NCBI GenBank assembly: GCA_963719165.1
Contig: CAVRAV010000001.1
Span: 1,240,001 to 1,304,000 of the forward strand
Origin: JAOUEA01 sp963719165
GTDB lineage: Bacteria > Actinomycetota > UBA4738 > HRBIN12
Reading direction: 5' to 3'
Length of the DNA stretch: 64,000 bases
The translations under genes were made by a program, and so were the position numbers. Positions 53,918 through 63,028 of this stretch are shown piece after piece (within the stretch, counting starts at the first letter, position 1; every line of letters starts with the position of its first letter). The notes under the pieces are model-generated. The model was not told the origin of the DNA. It saw only the letters and a program-made list of their open reading frames with translations, and did not search any database.

Positions 53918-54861
53918 GCGGCCGGGGCGCTCCCCCTGGACCAACCCTTCCACCACACGAGGCGCTGCGGAACGATCCGCACCAATGCGTCGGCCGCCGG
54001 ATGCAGGGCCGCGGCCAGGGTCCGCGCGCTCTTGGCGCCCGATCCCAGATCCTCGACGAGGTAGCACATCGCGTTCCCCTGGATCATCGCGCCAACCATC
54101 TCCTTGGCGCGCCAGGCCGACGCCTTATCGACGGTGAGCGCCACGGCGGGATCGGCGCCGGCTCCCGCGAGCGCGAGCGTCTCGGCCGGCAGCGCGGCGT
54201 ACAGGGCGTGCTCGTCGGCGAGCCAACGCACCGGGAGCACGACGGGACCACGCGACCCCGCGATCGCCAGGGAGGCCTCTCCAGAGCGCCCGAGCTCGGA
54301 CGCGAGGTCGGAGGGCAGCGCGCCCAGCGGATCGGGGCCTCGCGCGGTGCGACGAAAGGCGGGATGCGAGGCCGCGGCGCCGCTCCAGCGACCGCGCCCC
54401 TCCTGCACGCCGTCCTCGTCCAGCAAGGCGGTCCGCTCGAGATCGACGCCCACGAAGACACGACCCGGCGGTGTCCACGCGAGCGGCACCTGGTGAGCAT
54501 CGAACGCATAGCCCGCGAAGAACCTCGCGTTCTTCTTCGAGAACGTTCCGGTGGCTCGCGCGATGGAGGTGGCGCCCGCGACGGCCGCGCCCCACGTCGC
54601 CCGGTCGAGGGCGTCGTAGGTCTTGACCGTCCCCGTGAACGTCACCGCCAGCTCACCGTGGCGGATCAGGCCGCACACGCCCGGATCCGCCTTCCAAGCG
54701 CGGGCCTTGACGGACCGCCGCGACGTGGTCACCCACACGCGGCCACCCGAATACGCGAAGACGAGCGGGGTGCAGTGCGGGCCCCGAGGCGTCGTGGTCG
54801 CAACGGCGCAGAACGGTCCGGACGCCAACACGCCCTGCACCGCCGTGGACAGGAAGCTCAC
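53914..54861 (-). CDS. Pyridoxamine 5'-phosphate oxidase-fold protein (double domain)
   Basis: Protein of 315 aa from GTG 54861, with two split-barrel-like halves. The first half (ASGPFCAVATTTPRGPHCTPL and RVWVTTSRRSVKARAWKADP) is a typical FMN-binding PNPOx-like module. The second half (GEASLAIAGSRGPVVLPVRW) repeats the pattern more loosely. Family members include flavin reductases and heme-utilisation enzymes; a function cannot be given. Its GTG overlaps the stop of the CPBP gene, and its stop overlaps the SRPBCC start, so these form an operon. Confidence 0.75.
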   Translation of the reverse strand: MSFLSTAVQGVLASGPFCAVATTTPRGPHCTPLVFAYSGGRVWVTTSRRSVKARAWKADPGVCGLIRHGELAVTFTGTVKTYDALDRATWGAAVAGATSIARATGTFSKKNARFFAGYAFDAHQVPLAWTPPGRVFVGVDLERTALLDEDGVQEGRGRWSGAAASHPAFRRTARGPDPLGALPSDLASELGRSGEASLAIAGSRGPVVLPVRWLADEHALYAALPAETLALAGAGADPAVALTVDKASAWRAKEMVGAMIQGNAMCYLVEDLGSGAKSARTLAAALHPAADALVRIVPQRLVWWKGWSRGSAPAA

Positions 54862-55493
54862 ACCCCCACCTTCCCTTCCGCCTGCCGCCCGGTGCCGGGC
54901 GGGAACGCGAGCATCGCACCCGTCCAAAGGATATGGCTCACGAGGCTCGCCAGCACGCCGCCGGACCACCATGCGAGCCCGCCCCATAGCGCACCCCCCA
55001 CGAGCGAGCCCGCGACGATCGGCAAGCTTCGGCTGGGCACGTTGGCCGCGACGTAGGCGACGAGGGTCACCCCCGCGGCCGTGGCCGCGGCACTGACCGT
55101 CCCCAGATGCCCCTGGACGAGCGAGCGGAAGAACAACTCTTCTGCGGGCGCCATCACGAGCAACGACAACACCAGGGAGCGCGCGAGCGACACGGTGGCG
55201 GCCTCCCGATACTCCCGCGCCACCCCGCGGCGGAACGGTTCCCAGTGCCCGGCGCCCCACACGAACGCCCGCGTCGCCAGGTACAGGGCCGCGCCGCTCC
55301 CGGCCCCGGCCGCCAGGACCACGCCGGGTTCGACGTCCACGACCCAGACCGGGGGCCGAGCGAGGACCGCGGCCACGCCCATGCCTCCCAGCACGAGGGG
55401 CATCAGCGCCCACACGTCGCGCCCACGGGTGGAGACGAGCCACCACGCGGCCATCTCGGCGACGAGGCCCACGACGATGACGAGTCCCTGCAC
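54858..55493 (-). CDS. CPBP family intramembrane metalloprotease
   Basis: CAAX/Abi-type membrane protein of 211 aa with six helices. The glutamate motif APAEELFFRSLVQGHLG (EExxxR) and a second His in LVSHILWTG are present, which fits the family catalytic set. Members cleave prenylated peptides or act in bacteriocin self-immunity; no bacteriocin gene is near. Stop and next start overlap in TGA/GTG. Confidence 0.85.
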   Translation of the reverse strand: MQGLVIVVGLVAEMAAWWLVSTRGRDVWALMPLVLGGMGVAAVLARPPVWVVDVEPGVVLAAGAGSGAALYLATRAFVWGAGHWEPFRRGVAREYREAATVSLARSLVLSLLVMAPAEELFFRSLVQGHLGTVSAAATAAGVTLVAYVAANVPSRSLPIVAGSLVGGALWGGLAWWSGGVLASLVSHILWTGAMLAFPPGTGRQAEGKVGV

Positions 55494-55494
55494 G

Positions 55495-56273
55495 TCAGCT
55501 CGCGAGGAACCGCGTCTTGACCGCGAGCTCGGCCGTGAACGCCGTGACGACCGCGAGGTAGTAGAAGCCCGTGGCCGACTGGACAGCGGAGGCCCGCTCG
55601 CCCTTCAGCGCGGCCCTCGTCAATCCCGCGATCAGTGCGGTGGTGCCCACCATCCCCAGGGCGATCCACGGGGCGAGCGCGCCCGCCGTCAGCAGCGGGT
55701 TCACCGCCTGCGAGGACCCCGTCCCCTGGAACCCGCCGCTGATCACCGCCGCCGCCTCCACCGCCACGGCGACCAACAGCAGGTTCGTGGCGCGGTTGAT
55801 GGGGCGCCGAGGCAGCCCCCGGTCCGTGAGGTACCAATGGCCGAGCAGGAGGCCGTCGATCACCGACCCCAGGAAGAACCCTCCGGCGAGCAATTGGAAG
55901 AAGCCGAGGGCCCAGGCTTGGCGGCCGGTGCCCGCCATGGCTGCGAGCACCGCGATCGCCACGGGAACCGACAACAACCCGAGGATCCGGCCCGCCCACC
56001 ATCGCTTCGCGACCAGGAGTCCGGTTCCCAACGCCAGGACCGCGAGCGTCGCCGACGCCAGGAGCACCGAGCGTTCGCCGGCACGATCCCCTCCACGATG
56101 CCCGACCGCGTCGCCCACCATGCGGCCGCCGCCAGCAGGAGCAGGATCGACATCGTGAGCGTGAAGAAGCCTCGCTTCACCTCTGCCCATAAGGGCGTGA
56201 GCCACACGAGTGCCGTGGCGCCCGCCACCGTCTCGGCCAAGACGAGCGCCATCACCCCCGCAGACCCGTTCAC
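55495..56273 (-). CDS. Multi-pass membrane protein of unknown function (frame-shifted)
   Basis: About 260 aa in two frames. The first 62 residues from GTG 56273 (MALVLAETVAGATALVWLTP, MSILLLLAAAAWWATRSGIVEG) continue in another frame (ERSVLLASATLAVLALGTG, ILGLLSVPVAIAVLAAM) after one G is added at the C4 run 56088-56091 of the plus strand. The whole has seven to eight hydrophobic helices and contains LLLGHWYLTDRGLP, a motif I have seen in uncharacterised multi-pass proteins. Not recognised further. It is 1 bp upstream of the CPBP gene. Confidence 0.65.
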
Positions 56274-56361
56274 GCCCCGCTCCCGGCCATACGGGGCATC
56301 AGCCTACCGGCCGGACGGTCCCTGCCTCGTCCGCAACGCCCGCCCGGTACCCTTGCGAGCC

Positions 56362-57153
56362 ATGAGCGATTGGCGGACCTACGACGATGTGGCCGAGATC
56401 TACGAGCGCGTGCACGCGCCGCGGTTCTCGGAGGTGGCGCGCGACTTGATCGCCCGGGCCGACCTGCCCGCCGCCGCCAGCGTCCTCGATGTCGGGACCG
56501 GGACCGGCGTCGCCGCGCAGGTCGCCGTGGACGCCGGCCATCGCGCCGCGGGCATCGACGAGTCCATGGGGATGCTGAGCGTGGGGCACCGCGTTCGTCC
56601 CAGGCTCCGCCTGGCCGCCGCCCATGCCATCGACCTTCCGTTCGGTCCCGGCTCGTTCGATGCTGCCGTGGGGAACTTCGTCCTGGCTCACTTCGATCGC
56701 ACGGACACAGCGCTCTTCGACGTGCTCCGCGTGGTGCGACCCGGAGGCCGCGTCGCCTTCTCCTCCTGGGCCGACGGCGTCGATGCCTACCAGCAGGCCT
56801 GGCACGATCTGATCGAGACGGTGGTGCCCCGCGAGATGCTCGCGCCCGCGTATCGAGAGGCCGCCCCGGGCCACGAGCGCTTCCGCGATCGCGGCCCCGT
56901 GGAGGAAGTGCTCCTCGCCGCCGGCATTCGCCATGTGCGCACCGACCTCGTGAAGTACCGATGGACCTACGCGCTCGCGGACTATCTCGACGGGTTGGGC
57001 GTGTGGGCCACGGGCCGGTTCGTCCGCAACATGCTCGGCGAGTCCGGGTGGGAGTCCCTGATGGAGCGCGCCCGCACGGTGTTCGAAGAGCAGTTCCCGG
57101 ACCCGCTGAACGACTTCCGCGAGGTCATCCTCGCGGTGGGGACCCGCGTCTAA
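56362..57153 (+). CDS. Class I SAM-dependent methyltransferase
   Basis: Protein of 263 aa from ATG 56362. Motif I is SVLDVGTGTGVAAQVAVDAG, followed by GIDESMGML and AIDLPFGPGSFDAAVGNFVLAHF, then RPGGRVAFSSW. This fits UbiE/type 11 methyltransferases acting on small molecules. Substrate unknown. The stop is 3 bp from the convergent PIG-L stop. Confidence 0.9.
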   Translation: MSDWRTYDDVAEIYERVHAPRFSEVARDLIARADLPAAASVLDVGTGTGVAAQVAVDAGHRAAGIDESMGMLSVGHRVRPRLRLAAAHAIDLPFGPGSFDAAVGNFVLAHFDRTDTALFDVLRVVRPGGRVAFSSWADGVDAYQQAWHDLIETVVPREMLAPAYREAAPGHERFRDRGPVEEVLLAAGIRHVRTDLVKYRWTYALADYLDGLGVWATGRFVRNMLGESGWESLMERARTVFEEQFPDPLNDFREVILAVGTRV

Positions 57154-57156
57154 GGC

Positions 57157-57882
57157 CTACGAGAGGTCGAGCACGCGGAAGGATTCCGCGTAGCTCGCGC
57201 CCAGCTCGGCGCCCGCCTCGGCGGCGGCGCGACCGAGGCTCTCCTCGAAGTACGCGATCCCCTCGGCGAGCTGGCTCGCGTGCTCGGCGAGCGCGGCGAT
57301 CTTGGTCGCGAACGAATCGCTCACGTCCTCGTGATGGTTCGGCTCCGTCGTCCAGCCGAGCCATACATCGGTGACGTCCTGGACCTCGAGCCCCTCGCCC
57401 AAGTGCTCCGGGAAGAAGTGCGGGTTCCCCGACCCGGGGAACGCCGCGTCCAGGGCGATCATGCCCGCCGTGCGATGGTCGCTGTGGTTGTAGTACCGGT
57501 TCTCGAAGAACACGGATGTCGGGTCGCACGACAGGAGCGTCTCGGCGCGCACCTCACGGATCCTGCGCACGACCGTCTCGCGGATCTCGAGGCGGTTGCG
57601 TAGCTCTCCGTCGTGCGTGGAGAGGATCCGGCAGCTCGCGAGGCCCATCACGGCAGCCGCCGCTTCCGTCTCGTCTCGGCGCGTGCGAGCCAGCTCGCCC
57701 CGATCGCGCCGCGGGTCCTGCGACCCGCGGTCGCCGTTGGTGAGGACGAGCAGATGGACCTCGCGCCCCGCTCGCGCCCACTTGCTCAGCACTCCTCCCG
57801 CCGCGATCTCGGCGTCATCGGGGTGGGCGAACACCGCGAGCACAGGTGCGGTGCGGACGGTGGGCGCTTCCTCGTGGGTCAC
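57157..57882 (-). CDS. PIG-L family deacetylase (second copy)
   Basis: Zinc-dependent deacetylase of 241 aa starting at a GTG overlapping the pepA stop (GTGA). The motif FAHPDDAEIAAGG is at 18-30, and NRYYNHSDHRTAGM gives the second half-site. It shares its C-terminal pattern with the protein at 7036-7740 and is probably a paralogue. It is part of a unit with pepA. The substrate cannot be named. Confidence 0.9.
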   Translation of the reverse strand: MTHEEAPTVRTAPVLAVFAHPDDAEIAAGGVLSKWARAGREVHLLVLTNGDRGSQDPRRDRGELARTRRDETEAAAAVMGLASCRILSTHDGELRNRLEIRETVVRRIREVRAETLLSCDPTSVFFENRYYNHSDHRTAGMIALDAAFPGSGNPHFFPEHLGEGLEVQDVTDVWLGWTTEPNHHEDVSDSFATKIAALAEHASQLAEGIAYFEESLGRAAAEAGAELGASYAESFRVLDLS

Positions 57883-59387
57883 CGAGAGCGTCGACCTGCC
57901 TTGGCGGCCGGAACCGCCGCCCAGTTCTCCAGGAACCGGACGAGCGTGCGCACGGGCACGCCCGTGGCCCCCTTGGGCCCGAGATCGGTTCCACCCGGCG
58001 CGAACGCGGGCCCGGCGATGTCCATGTGAACCCAGGGCGTGTCGCCCACGAACGTCGCGAGGAACCAGGCGGCGGCGATCGCGCCGCCGTAGCGCTCGCC
58101 GATGTTCTTGATGTCCGCCACGTCGGAGTCGATCAGGCGTCGATACTCGCCGAAGAGCGGCAGCCGCCAGACCGGTTCTCCCACGGCCTCGCCGGCTGCG
58201 ATCACGCGGGCGACGAGGTCGTCGTCATTCGAGAATGCCCCGGAGATCTTGTCCCCCAGCGCAACCACGCACGCGCCGGTAAGCGTGGCCGTGTCGATGA
58301 CGAGCTGGGGTTCCTGTTCGATCAGGTAGGCGAGGGCGTCCGCTAGGACCAACCGGCCCTCGGCGTCCGTGTTCAACACCTCGGACGTGGTCCCGCCGCG
58401 GTGCACGATGACGTCCCCCGGGCGCTGCGCGGTGCCGCTCGGCATGTTCTCGGCGCAGGGGATGACGGCGATCACGTTGAGCTTCGGCTTCCGCTGCGCG
58501 ATCACGCGCATGGTGGCAAGGATCGACGCGGCGCCCGCCATGTCGTCCTTCATGGACTCCATGCCCTTGGCGTCTTTGATGGACAGGCCGCCGGAGTCGA
58601 AGGCGATGCCCTTGCCGGTGAGCGCTAGGGGCGTCGCGCGGCCGGCGCCCGTGTAGCGCAGTTCGATCATCCGCGGCGGGTTGGCGCTTCCCTGTCCCAC
58701 GCCGAGGATCCCGCCGAACCCGCCCTGCTTGAGCTGGGGCACGGCCCAGACCTTGCAAGACAGGCCCACCTCGCGGGCCATGGCCTGCGCCTGCTTGGCG
58801 ATCGTGGCGGGCGGCATGTCGCCGGCGGGCGTGTTCACGAGGTCACGAGCCCAGGAAACGGCCTCGACGAGCCCGGCCGCGTCCTTGGCGGCCGCGCGCA
58901 TGACCTTGGCGTCCCAGCGCGCGGCGCCGAGGACGGTGACCTTCTTCAGGGTCGCGGCGTCCCCGTCCTTGGTCCGGAAGCGGTCGAAGCGATAGGCCCC
59001 GAGTCCGAGGCCCTCCGCCGCGGCGGCCACGGCCTCGGCCGCGTCGCGGGCGCCGAACGCTTGGGCGAACGTCGTAGCAACGGCGCCGAAGCGCCGTGCC
59101 GTTCCGGCCACGCGACCCAGCGCGCGACGGGCCACATCCACGGTGAAGGCGTCCTTCGGCCCCACGCCGACCAGCATGACGGCGTCGGCCGCGAAGCCGT
59201 CGCCGGGCCGGCGCGGAACGAGCAGGTCCTCGCCGCGTTTGCCCGAAAGCCGCGCGGCCGCGTAGGCCTCGGCGAGGTTGAGCCGATCCACGCCGGGCCC
59301 GGGCTTCGGGCCCTGGAACACGGGCACGATCAGCAGGCCCGTTGAGAACTGCGATGCGGGCTCGGCGGTGTACGAGTAGGTACTCAC
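57879..59387 (-). CDS. pepA: Leucyl aminopeptidase (M17)
   Basis: Dimetal exopeptidase of 502 aa, the normal length, releasing N-terminal amino acids. The M17 signature NTDAEGRLVLADAL and the metal ligands around FDSGGLSIKDAKGM are intact, as is the ATLTGACVVALGDK segment. The N-terminal domain (about 1-170) is less conserved. E. coli PepA also regulates carAB in the arginine-pyrimidine network; no such role is suggested here. Confidence 0.95.
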   Translation of the reverse strand: MSTYSYTAEPASQFSTGLLIVPVFQGPKPGPGVDRLNLAEAYAAARLSGKRGEDLLVPRRPGDGFAADAVMLVGVGPKDAFTVDVARRALGRVAGTARRFGAVATTFAQAFGARDAAEAVAAAAEGLGLGAYRFDRFRTKDGDAATLKKVTVLGAARWDAKVMRAAAKDAAGLVEAVSWARDLVNTPAGDMPPATIAKQAQAMAREVGLSCKVWAVPQLKQGGFGGILGVGQGSANPPRMIELRYTGAGRATPLALTGKGIAFDSGGLSIKDAKGMESMKDDMAGAASILATMRVIAQRKPKLNVIAVIPCAENMPSGTAQRPGDVIVHRGGTTSEVLNTDAEGRLVLADALAYLIEQEPQLVIDTATLTGACVVALGDKISGAFSNDDDLVARVIAAGEAVGEPVWRLPLFGEYRRLIDSDVADIKNIGERYGGAIAAAWFLATFVGDTPWVHMDIAGPAFAPGGTDLGPKGATGVPVRTLVRFLENWAAVPAAKAGRRSR

Positions 59388-59470
59388 GCGGGCTGCTCCT
59401 TACGGCGAGTGACGGACCGCGGCAGTCTAGTGGCCGGGCGCGGAGGCGGACGGACGCTACCCTAGCGACG

Positions 59471-59800
59471 ATGAAACCCCGCGACATCCGCGACCTCGTC
59501 TGGTTCGCCGACGACGAGGCCCGACACGAGACGTTGTTGGAAAGCGATCGATTGTGGTCCCAGGTGGTCTGCTTGCAGCGATCCCAAGGAGTGGGCCCTA
59601 TGACGGACCCGGGCTCCGACGCGCTCGCGACCGTTCTGGCCGGCGAGATCGCCGCCCAGGTCGGGTCCTCGCGCATGCGCATGGCGCAGTGGGACGCCGT
59701 CCTCGTCCCGCGCGGGGAAGGGCTCACACTCCGCAACGCCTCCGCCGAACCGTCCGTCGTCCTCCTCGTCTTGGCGCCCCCTCCGGCGCCCGCGGCCTAA
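59471..59800 (+). CDS. Cupin-like domain protein
   Basis: Protein of 109 aa from ATG 59471 with the tail of a small beta-barrel: an acidic N-terminal part (WFADDEARHETLLESDRLWS), then VLAGEIAAQVGSSRMRMAQWDAVLVPRGEGLTL, the turn-rich pattern of cupin folds. No classic cupin metal motif is complete, so metal binding is doubtful. Upstream is the pepA promoter region; it overlaps the convergent cytX stop by 4 bp. Confidence 0.6.
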   Translation: MKPRDIRDLVWFADDEARHETLLESDRLWSQVVCLQRSQGVGPMTDPGSDALATVLAGEIAAQVGSSRMRMAQWDAVLVPRGEGLTLRNASAEPSVVLLVLAPPPAPAA

Positions 59801-61209
59801 CGACCGCGCCCGGCGGTTTTCGGGTACCCGGGCAAGACGACGAGCGCCGTCCCGAAGGCGACCACGAAGGCGGGGATGCTCGCACCAAGCGGGGATCCGG
59901 CGAACAGCGGGAACGGCAGATGGAGCGCCTCGAATCCCTTCGTGATCGCCGATGTCCACCACTCGGGCCCCGTCGGGACGCACCATTGGTAGACCACGGC
60001 GCCCGCGACCCAGGGCGCGAAGGCCCGCCACCGGAACCCCGGCGGGGCCTGCGCGAACAGATGCGGCTCGCCGAAGCGCCCGCCACGACGCACCCCCCAA
60101 TCCGCCAGGAACACGCCGAACAGCGGCACGAACACGGCGCCCACGAGGTAGAGGAAGAGCTGGAAGGTGCCCGTCGCGTCGTCGCGAAGGAGGGCGGCGA
60201 TCGCGAAACCGGCGAGGCCGATGGCCGCGATCAGCGGACGCTGCGGGGCGGACGGTCGCACGTTCTGCACGGAGAGGGCCCCTGAGTAGATGTTCGCCAT
60301 GGCCTGGTCGCTCTCGCCGACCAGGAGGGCGAGCAGCACCACCGCCCCCCCCGCCGTGGCCGCGATGGTCGTGCCGATGTCGAGCACGTCGGCGCCGGCC
60401 CCGGCCGCGAGCACCAGCAGGGCGCCGAGGGCATAGAACCAGATGTTGCCCACCGCGTAGGAGGCGTAGGTCCCTCCGAACGCCGCCCGCGGGCGCCTCG
60501 CGAAACGATCGTAGTCCGCGACGAGGGGAAGCCACGAGATCGGCATCGCGATCACCAGATCGACCGCCAGCCAGAAGGGGAGGCCCCCGGTCCCGGGCGC
60601 GCGCCAGATGGCCCCGAGATCGCCCACCGCGAGCACGCGGAGCGTGATCCACAAGGACACGGCGGCCACGACCCAGATACCGAAGCGCTCGAGCCAACGC
60701 CGCACGGCGAAGATGGGTCCCGCGAGCGCCAGGGCGGTACACAAGACCGTCACGAGCGCCAGCCACAAGAGCCCGGCGTCGAGCCCGAACAACTCGCGTG
60801 ACACGGCGTTGGCCACCCTGCCCATCGCCCAGAGCTCGAAGGCGGTCCATCCCACGAGTTGCACGAGGTTCAGCGCCGACGGCACGTAGGATCCGCGGAG
60901 GCCGAGGACCGGGCGGAACAGGACCATGCCGGGGACCGCATCGCGGGCGCCCGCAAGGCCGACGAGGGCGAGCGGCAGGCAGCCGAGGAGGCTCCCGACC
61001 ACGATCGCCAGCAACGCCCGGGGCAGACCGAGCGCCGGCACCAACAGAGCCCCGGAGACGAGCACGAGGAGGCCGATCGACAGGTCGCCCCACAGGACCC
61101 CGATGTCGACCCCCGAGAATCGCCGGAGCCCCACGGGCACGGGCCGGATCCCCCAGCGCGGGGTCTCTCGCTCGATCGCCTGTTCGAGCCGATCGCTGAC
61201 GCGTGCCAC
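59797..61209 (-). CDS. cytX: Hydroxymethylpyrimidine/cytosine permease (CytX type)
   Basis: NCS1 family transporter of 470 aa with 12 helices. GVDIGVLWGDLSIGLLVLVSG and MALIV-like PISWLPLVADYDRFARRP are typical of this family. The best start is GTG 61209 rather than ATG 61230, because the ATG sits inside the riboswitch and GGAGGG lies just before the GTG. The TPP riboswitch indicates that its substrate is a thiamine precursor, most likely the pyrimidine moiety HMP, which separates it from plain cytosine permeases. Confidence 0.85.
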   Translation of the reverse strand: MARVSDRLEQAIERETPRWGIRPVPVGLRRFSGVDIGVLWGDLSIGLLVLVSGALLVPALGLPRALLAIVVGSLLGCLPLALVGLAGARDAVPGMVLFRPVLGLRGSYVPSALNLVQLVGWTAFELWAMGRVANAVSRELFGLDAGLLWLALVTVLCTALALAGPIFAVRRWLERFGIWVVAAVSLWITLRVLAVGDLGAIWRAPGTGGLPFWLAVDLVIAMPISWLPLVADYDRFARRPRAAFGGTYASYAVGNIWFYALGALLVLAAGAGADVLDIGTTIAATAGGAVVLLALLVGESDQAMANIYSGALSVQNVRPSAPQRPLIAAIGLAGFAIAALLRDDATGTFQLFLYLVGAVFVPLFGVFLADWGVRRGGRFGEPHLFAQAPPGFRWRAFAPWVAGAVVYQWCVPTGPEWWTSAITKGFEALHLPFPLFAGSPLGASIPAFVVAFGTALVVLPGYPKTAGRGR

Positions 61210-61212
61210 CCG

Positions 61213-61309
61213 TGCTCCCTCCGCCGGCATGACCCGGTTCAGGTTCGAAGGGTCGCCGACCCTCGCACGAAGCCGGCCTCTCAGCCCGGTTCCGGCCGGG
61301 CTCCCCTGC
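61213..61309 (-). ncRNA. TPP riboswitch (THI box)
   Basis: Upstream of cytX on its strand, the conserved THI-box order is complete: GGGGAGCCCGG, then GGGCTGAGAGGCCGG, then GACCCTTCGAACCTGAAC, CGGGTCATGCCGGCGGAGGGAGC. The match to CTGAGA and GAACCTGA(TC)-GGGTxATGCCGGCG is characteristic. The 3' end GGAGGGAGC is both the closing stem (P1) and the ribosome site of cytX, so binding of thiamine pyrophosphate would hide it and repress translation. Confidence 0.93.
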
Positions 61310-61411
61310 TATCGGACCCACTTTAGCCGAGCTCCCTCCCTATGCGGGAACCATCCGAAGGGACCATCTGTCTCACCTCAAGTCATCCCCCAGACGCCCG
61401 ATGCGGACGGT

Positions 61412-63028
61412 ATGGAGACGTCCGAACCGAGGCGAGAGCGCGAGCGGCGACGTGGGCGCGACGTCCTGACCGCGCTGATCCTGCTGATCGCGGTCTCGGC
61501 CATGGGCCTGGTGGCCTACGGCCAGCTCGCCGCCGCGCGCGTCTCACGCTCCCAGGCGGAGCTTGCGCCCGTGGCCGACGGCGTGGCGAACCGCGTCGGA
61601 ACCGCTCATCTGTACCTGGTGCAGGCACTCGGCGGCGACGCGTCGGTCGACGTCGGTGACGACGTCTTCGTTCCACTCGCCGAGGCCTTGCAGCTCGCGC
61701 AGGCGGCGCTCGCCGACGGGCCGGCGACCCCCGGGGAGGCACTGGGCCCGACCACTGATCCCGTGGTGACGGCGGACCTCCGGCTCCTCGCCGCCCAGGT
61801 GGACAGCTTCGCGAGCCAGGCGGGCTCTCGCTGGATGCATCGCGAGGGAGCCGGCCAGATCGGCACCAGGGCGGATCAAGAGTTCGATCGGATCTACGCG
61901 ACGATCATCGCCCAGACCGACAAGCTCTCGCGCGACATCGCCCTCACCGAGGATCGCGCCCGGCACCGGATCCAGGTCGTGAACACGGCGGTTCTGGGCA
62001 TCTTGGCCGTGTTCTTCGTGGGCGTGGCGGCGTTCGCGCGGCACACGCGGAGGGCGATCGTGGCGAAGAACGAGGAGCTCGAGACGAGGGTCGTCGAGCG
62101 GACCACGGAGCTCGCCCGGAGCGAGGCCCGCACCGCCGCGATCGTGGACACGGCGCGCGACGCCATCATCACCGTCGACGACGCGGGGTTGATCCGTTCG
62201 GTCAATCCCGCCGCGCAGCGGATGTTCGACTACGCGAGCGACGAGCTGCTCGGCGCCCACGCGGCCATCCTCCTGGCCGAGGACGATCGCTACCCGCGCG
62301 ACGGGCACCTGCGACGCTTCCTGGAGGCGGGCGCCCGCGACGTGGTGGGCTTGGGCCGAGAGGCCGTCGGGCGCCGCCGCGACGGCGGCCTGTTCCCCAT
62401 CGACGTCTCGGTCTCCGAGGCGCGCGTCGGCGAGGAACCGATCTTCGTGGGCGTGATCCGCGACATCACGCAGAGCAAGCGCGTGGAGGCGGAGCTCCGG
62501 GCGGCCAAGGCGGTCGCGGAGGAGGCGGCGACCCACGACCCCCTCACGGGGTTGTGGAACCACAACCGGATCATCGAGGTGCTGATGGAGGAGCTCGCGC
62601 GTTCCGGCCGGCAGAGCTCCCCGCTGAGCATCGCTATGGTCGACCTCGACCACTTCAAGGACATCAACGACACCTATGGCCACGTGGTGGGCGACGAGGT
62701 GCTCCGCGAGATCGCGCTGCGGCTGCGCCGGTCCATCCGCGCCTACGACGCCGTCGGCCGCTTCGGGGGAGAGGAGTTCATGGTGGTCCTGCCCGGCGCC
62801 GAAGGGGCCACGGCGGAGGCGGCCGCGGAACGCATCCGCACGCGGATCAACCGCGAACGCGTGCTCACGACCGCCGGCACGCTGCAGGTCACGGCCAGCC
62901 TCGGGCTCGTGACGAGCGTGGGCGATCTCGTGCACGACGCCACCGCGCTTCTCGTCGCCGCCGACACCGCGATGTATTCGGCGAAGGTGGCCGGACGCGA
63001 TCGAGTCAGCACCGGCGCGATGCGCTGA
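61412..63028 (+). CDS. PAS-GGDEF diguanylate cyclase with periplasmic sensor
   Basis: Membrane protein of 538 aa. Two helices (about 17-42 and 195-212) enclose an extracytoplasmic helical region of 150 residues. A PAS domain (about 255-365, with IVDTARDAIITVDDAGLI) precedes GGDEF (about 375-530), with active motif GRFGGEEFMVVLPGA, so diguanylate cyclase activity is expected. The inhibitory RxxD site is absent. No EAL domain. The ATG at 61412 is used; a longer in-frame reading runs antisense into the cytX gene. Confidence 0.9.
   Translation: METSEPRRERERRRGRDVLTALILLIAVSAMGLVAYGQLAAARVSRSQAELAPVADGVANRVGTAHLYLVQALGGDASVDVGDDVFVPLAEALQLAQAALADGPATPGEALGPTTDPVVTADLRLLAAQVDSFASQAGSRWMHREGAGQIGTRADQEFDRIYATIIAQTDKLSRDIALTEDRARHRIQVVNTAVLGILAVFFVGVAAFARHTRRAIVAKNEELETRVVERTTELARSEARTAAIVDTARDAIITVDDAGLIRSVNPAAQRMFDYASDELLGAHAAILLAEDDRYPRDGHLRRFLEAGARDVVGLGREAVGRRRDGGLFPIDVSVSEARVGEEPIFVGVIRDITQSKRVEAELRAAKAVAEEAATHDPLTGLWNHNRIIEVLMEELARSGRQSSPLSIAMVDLDHFKDINDTYGHVVGDEVLREIALRLRRSIRAYDAVGRFGGEEFMVVLPGAEGATAEAAAERIRTRINRERVLTTAGTLQVTASLGLVTSVGDLVHDATALLVAADTAMYSAKVAGRDRVSTGAMR

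Noticed and set aside
61210..61230. ATG at 61230 as the cytX start
   Set aside because: It lies in the conserved core of the TPP riboswitch; a GTG at 61209 follows the ribosome site.
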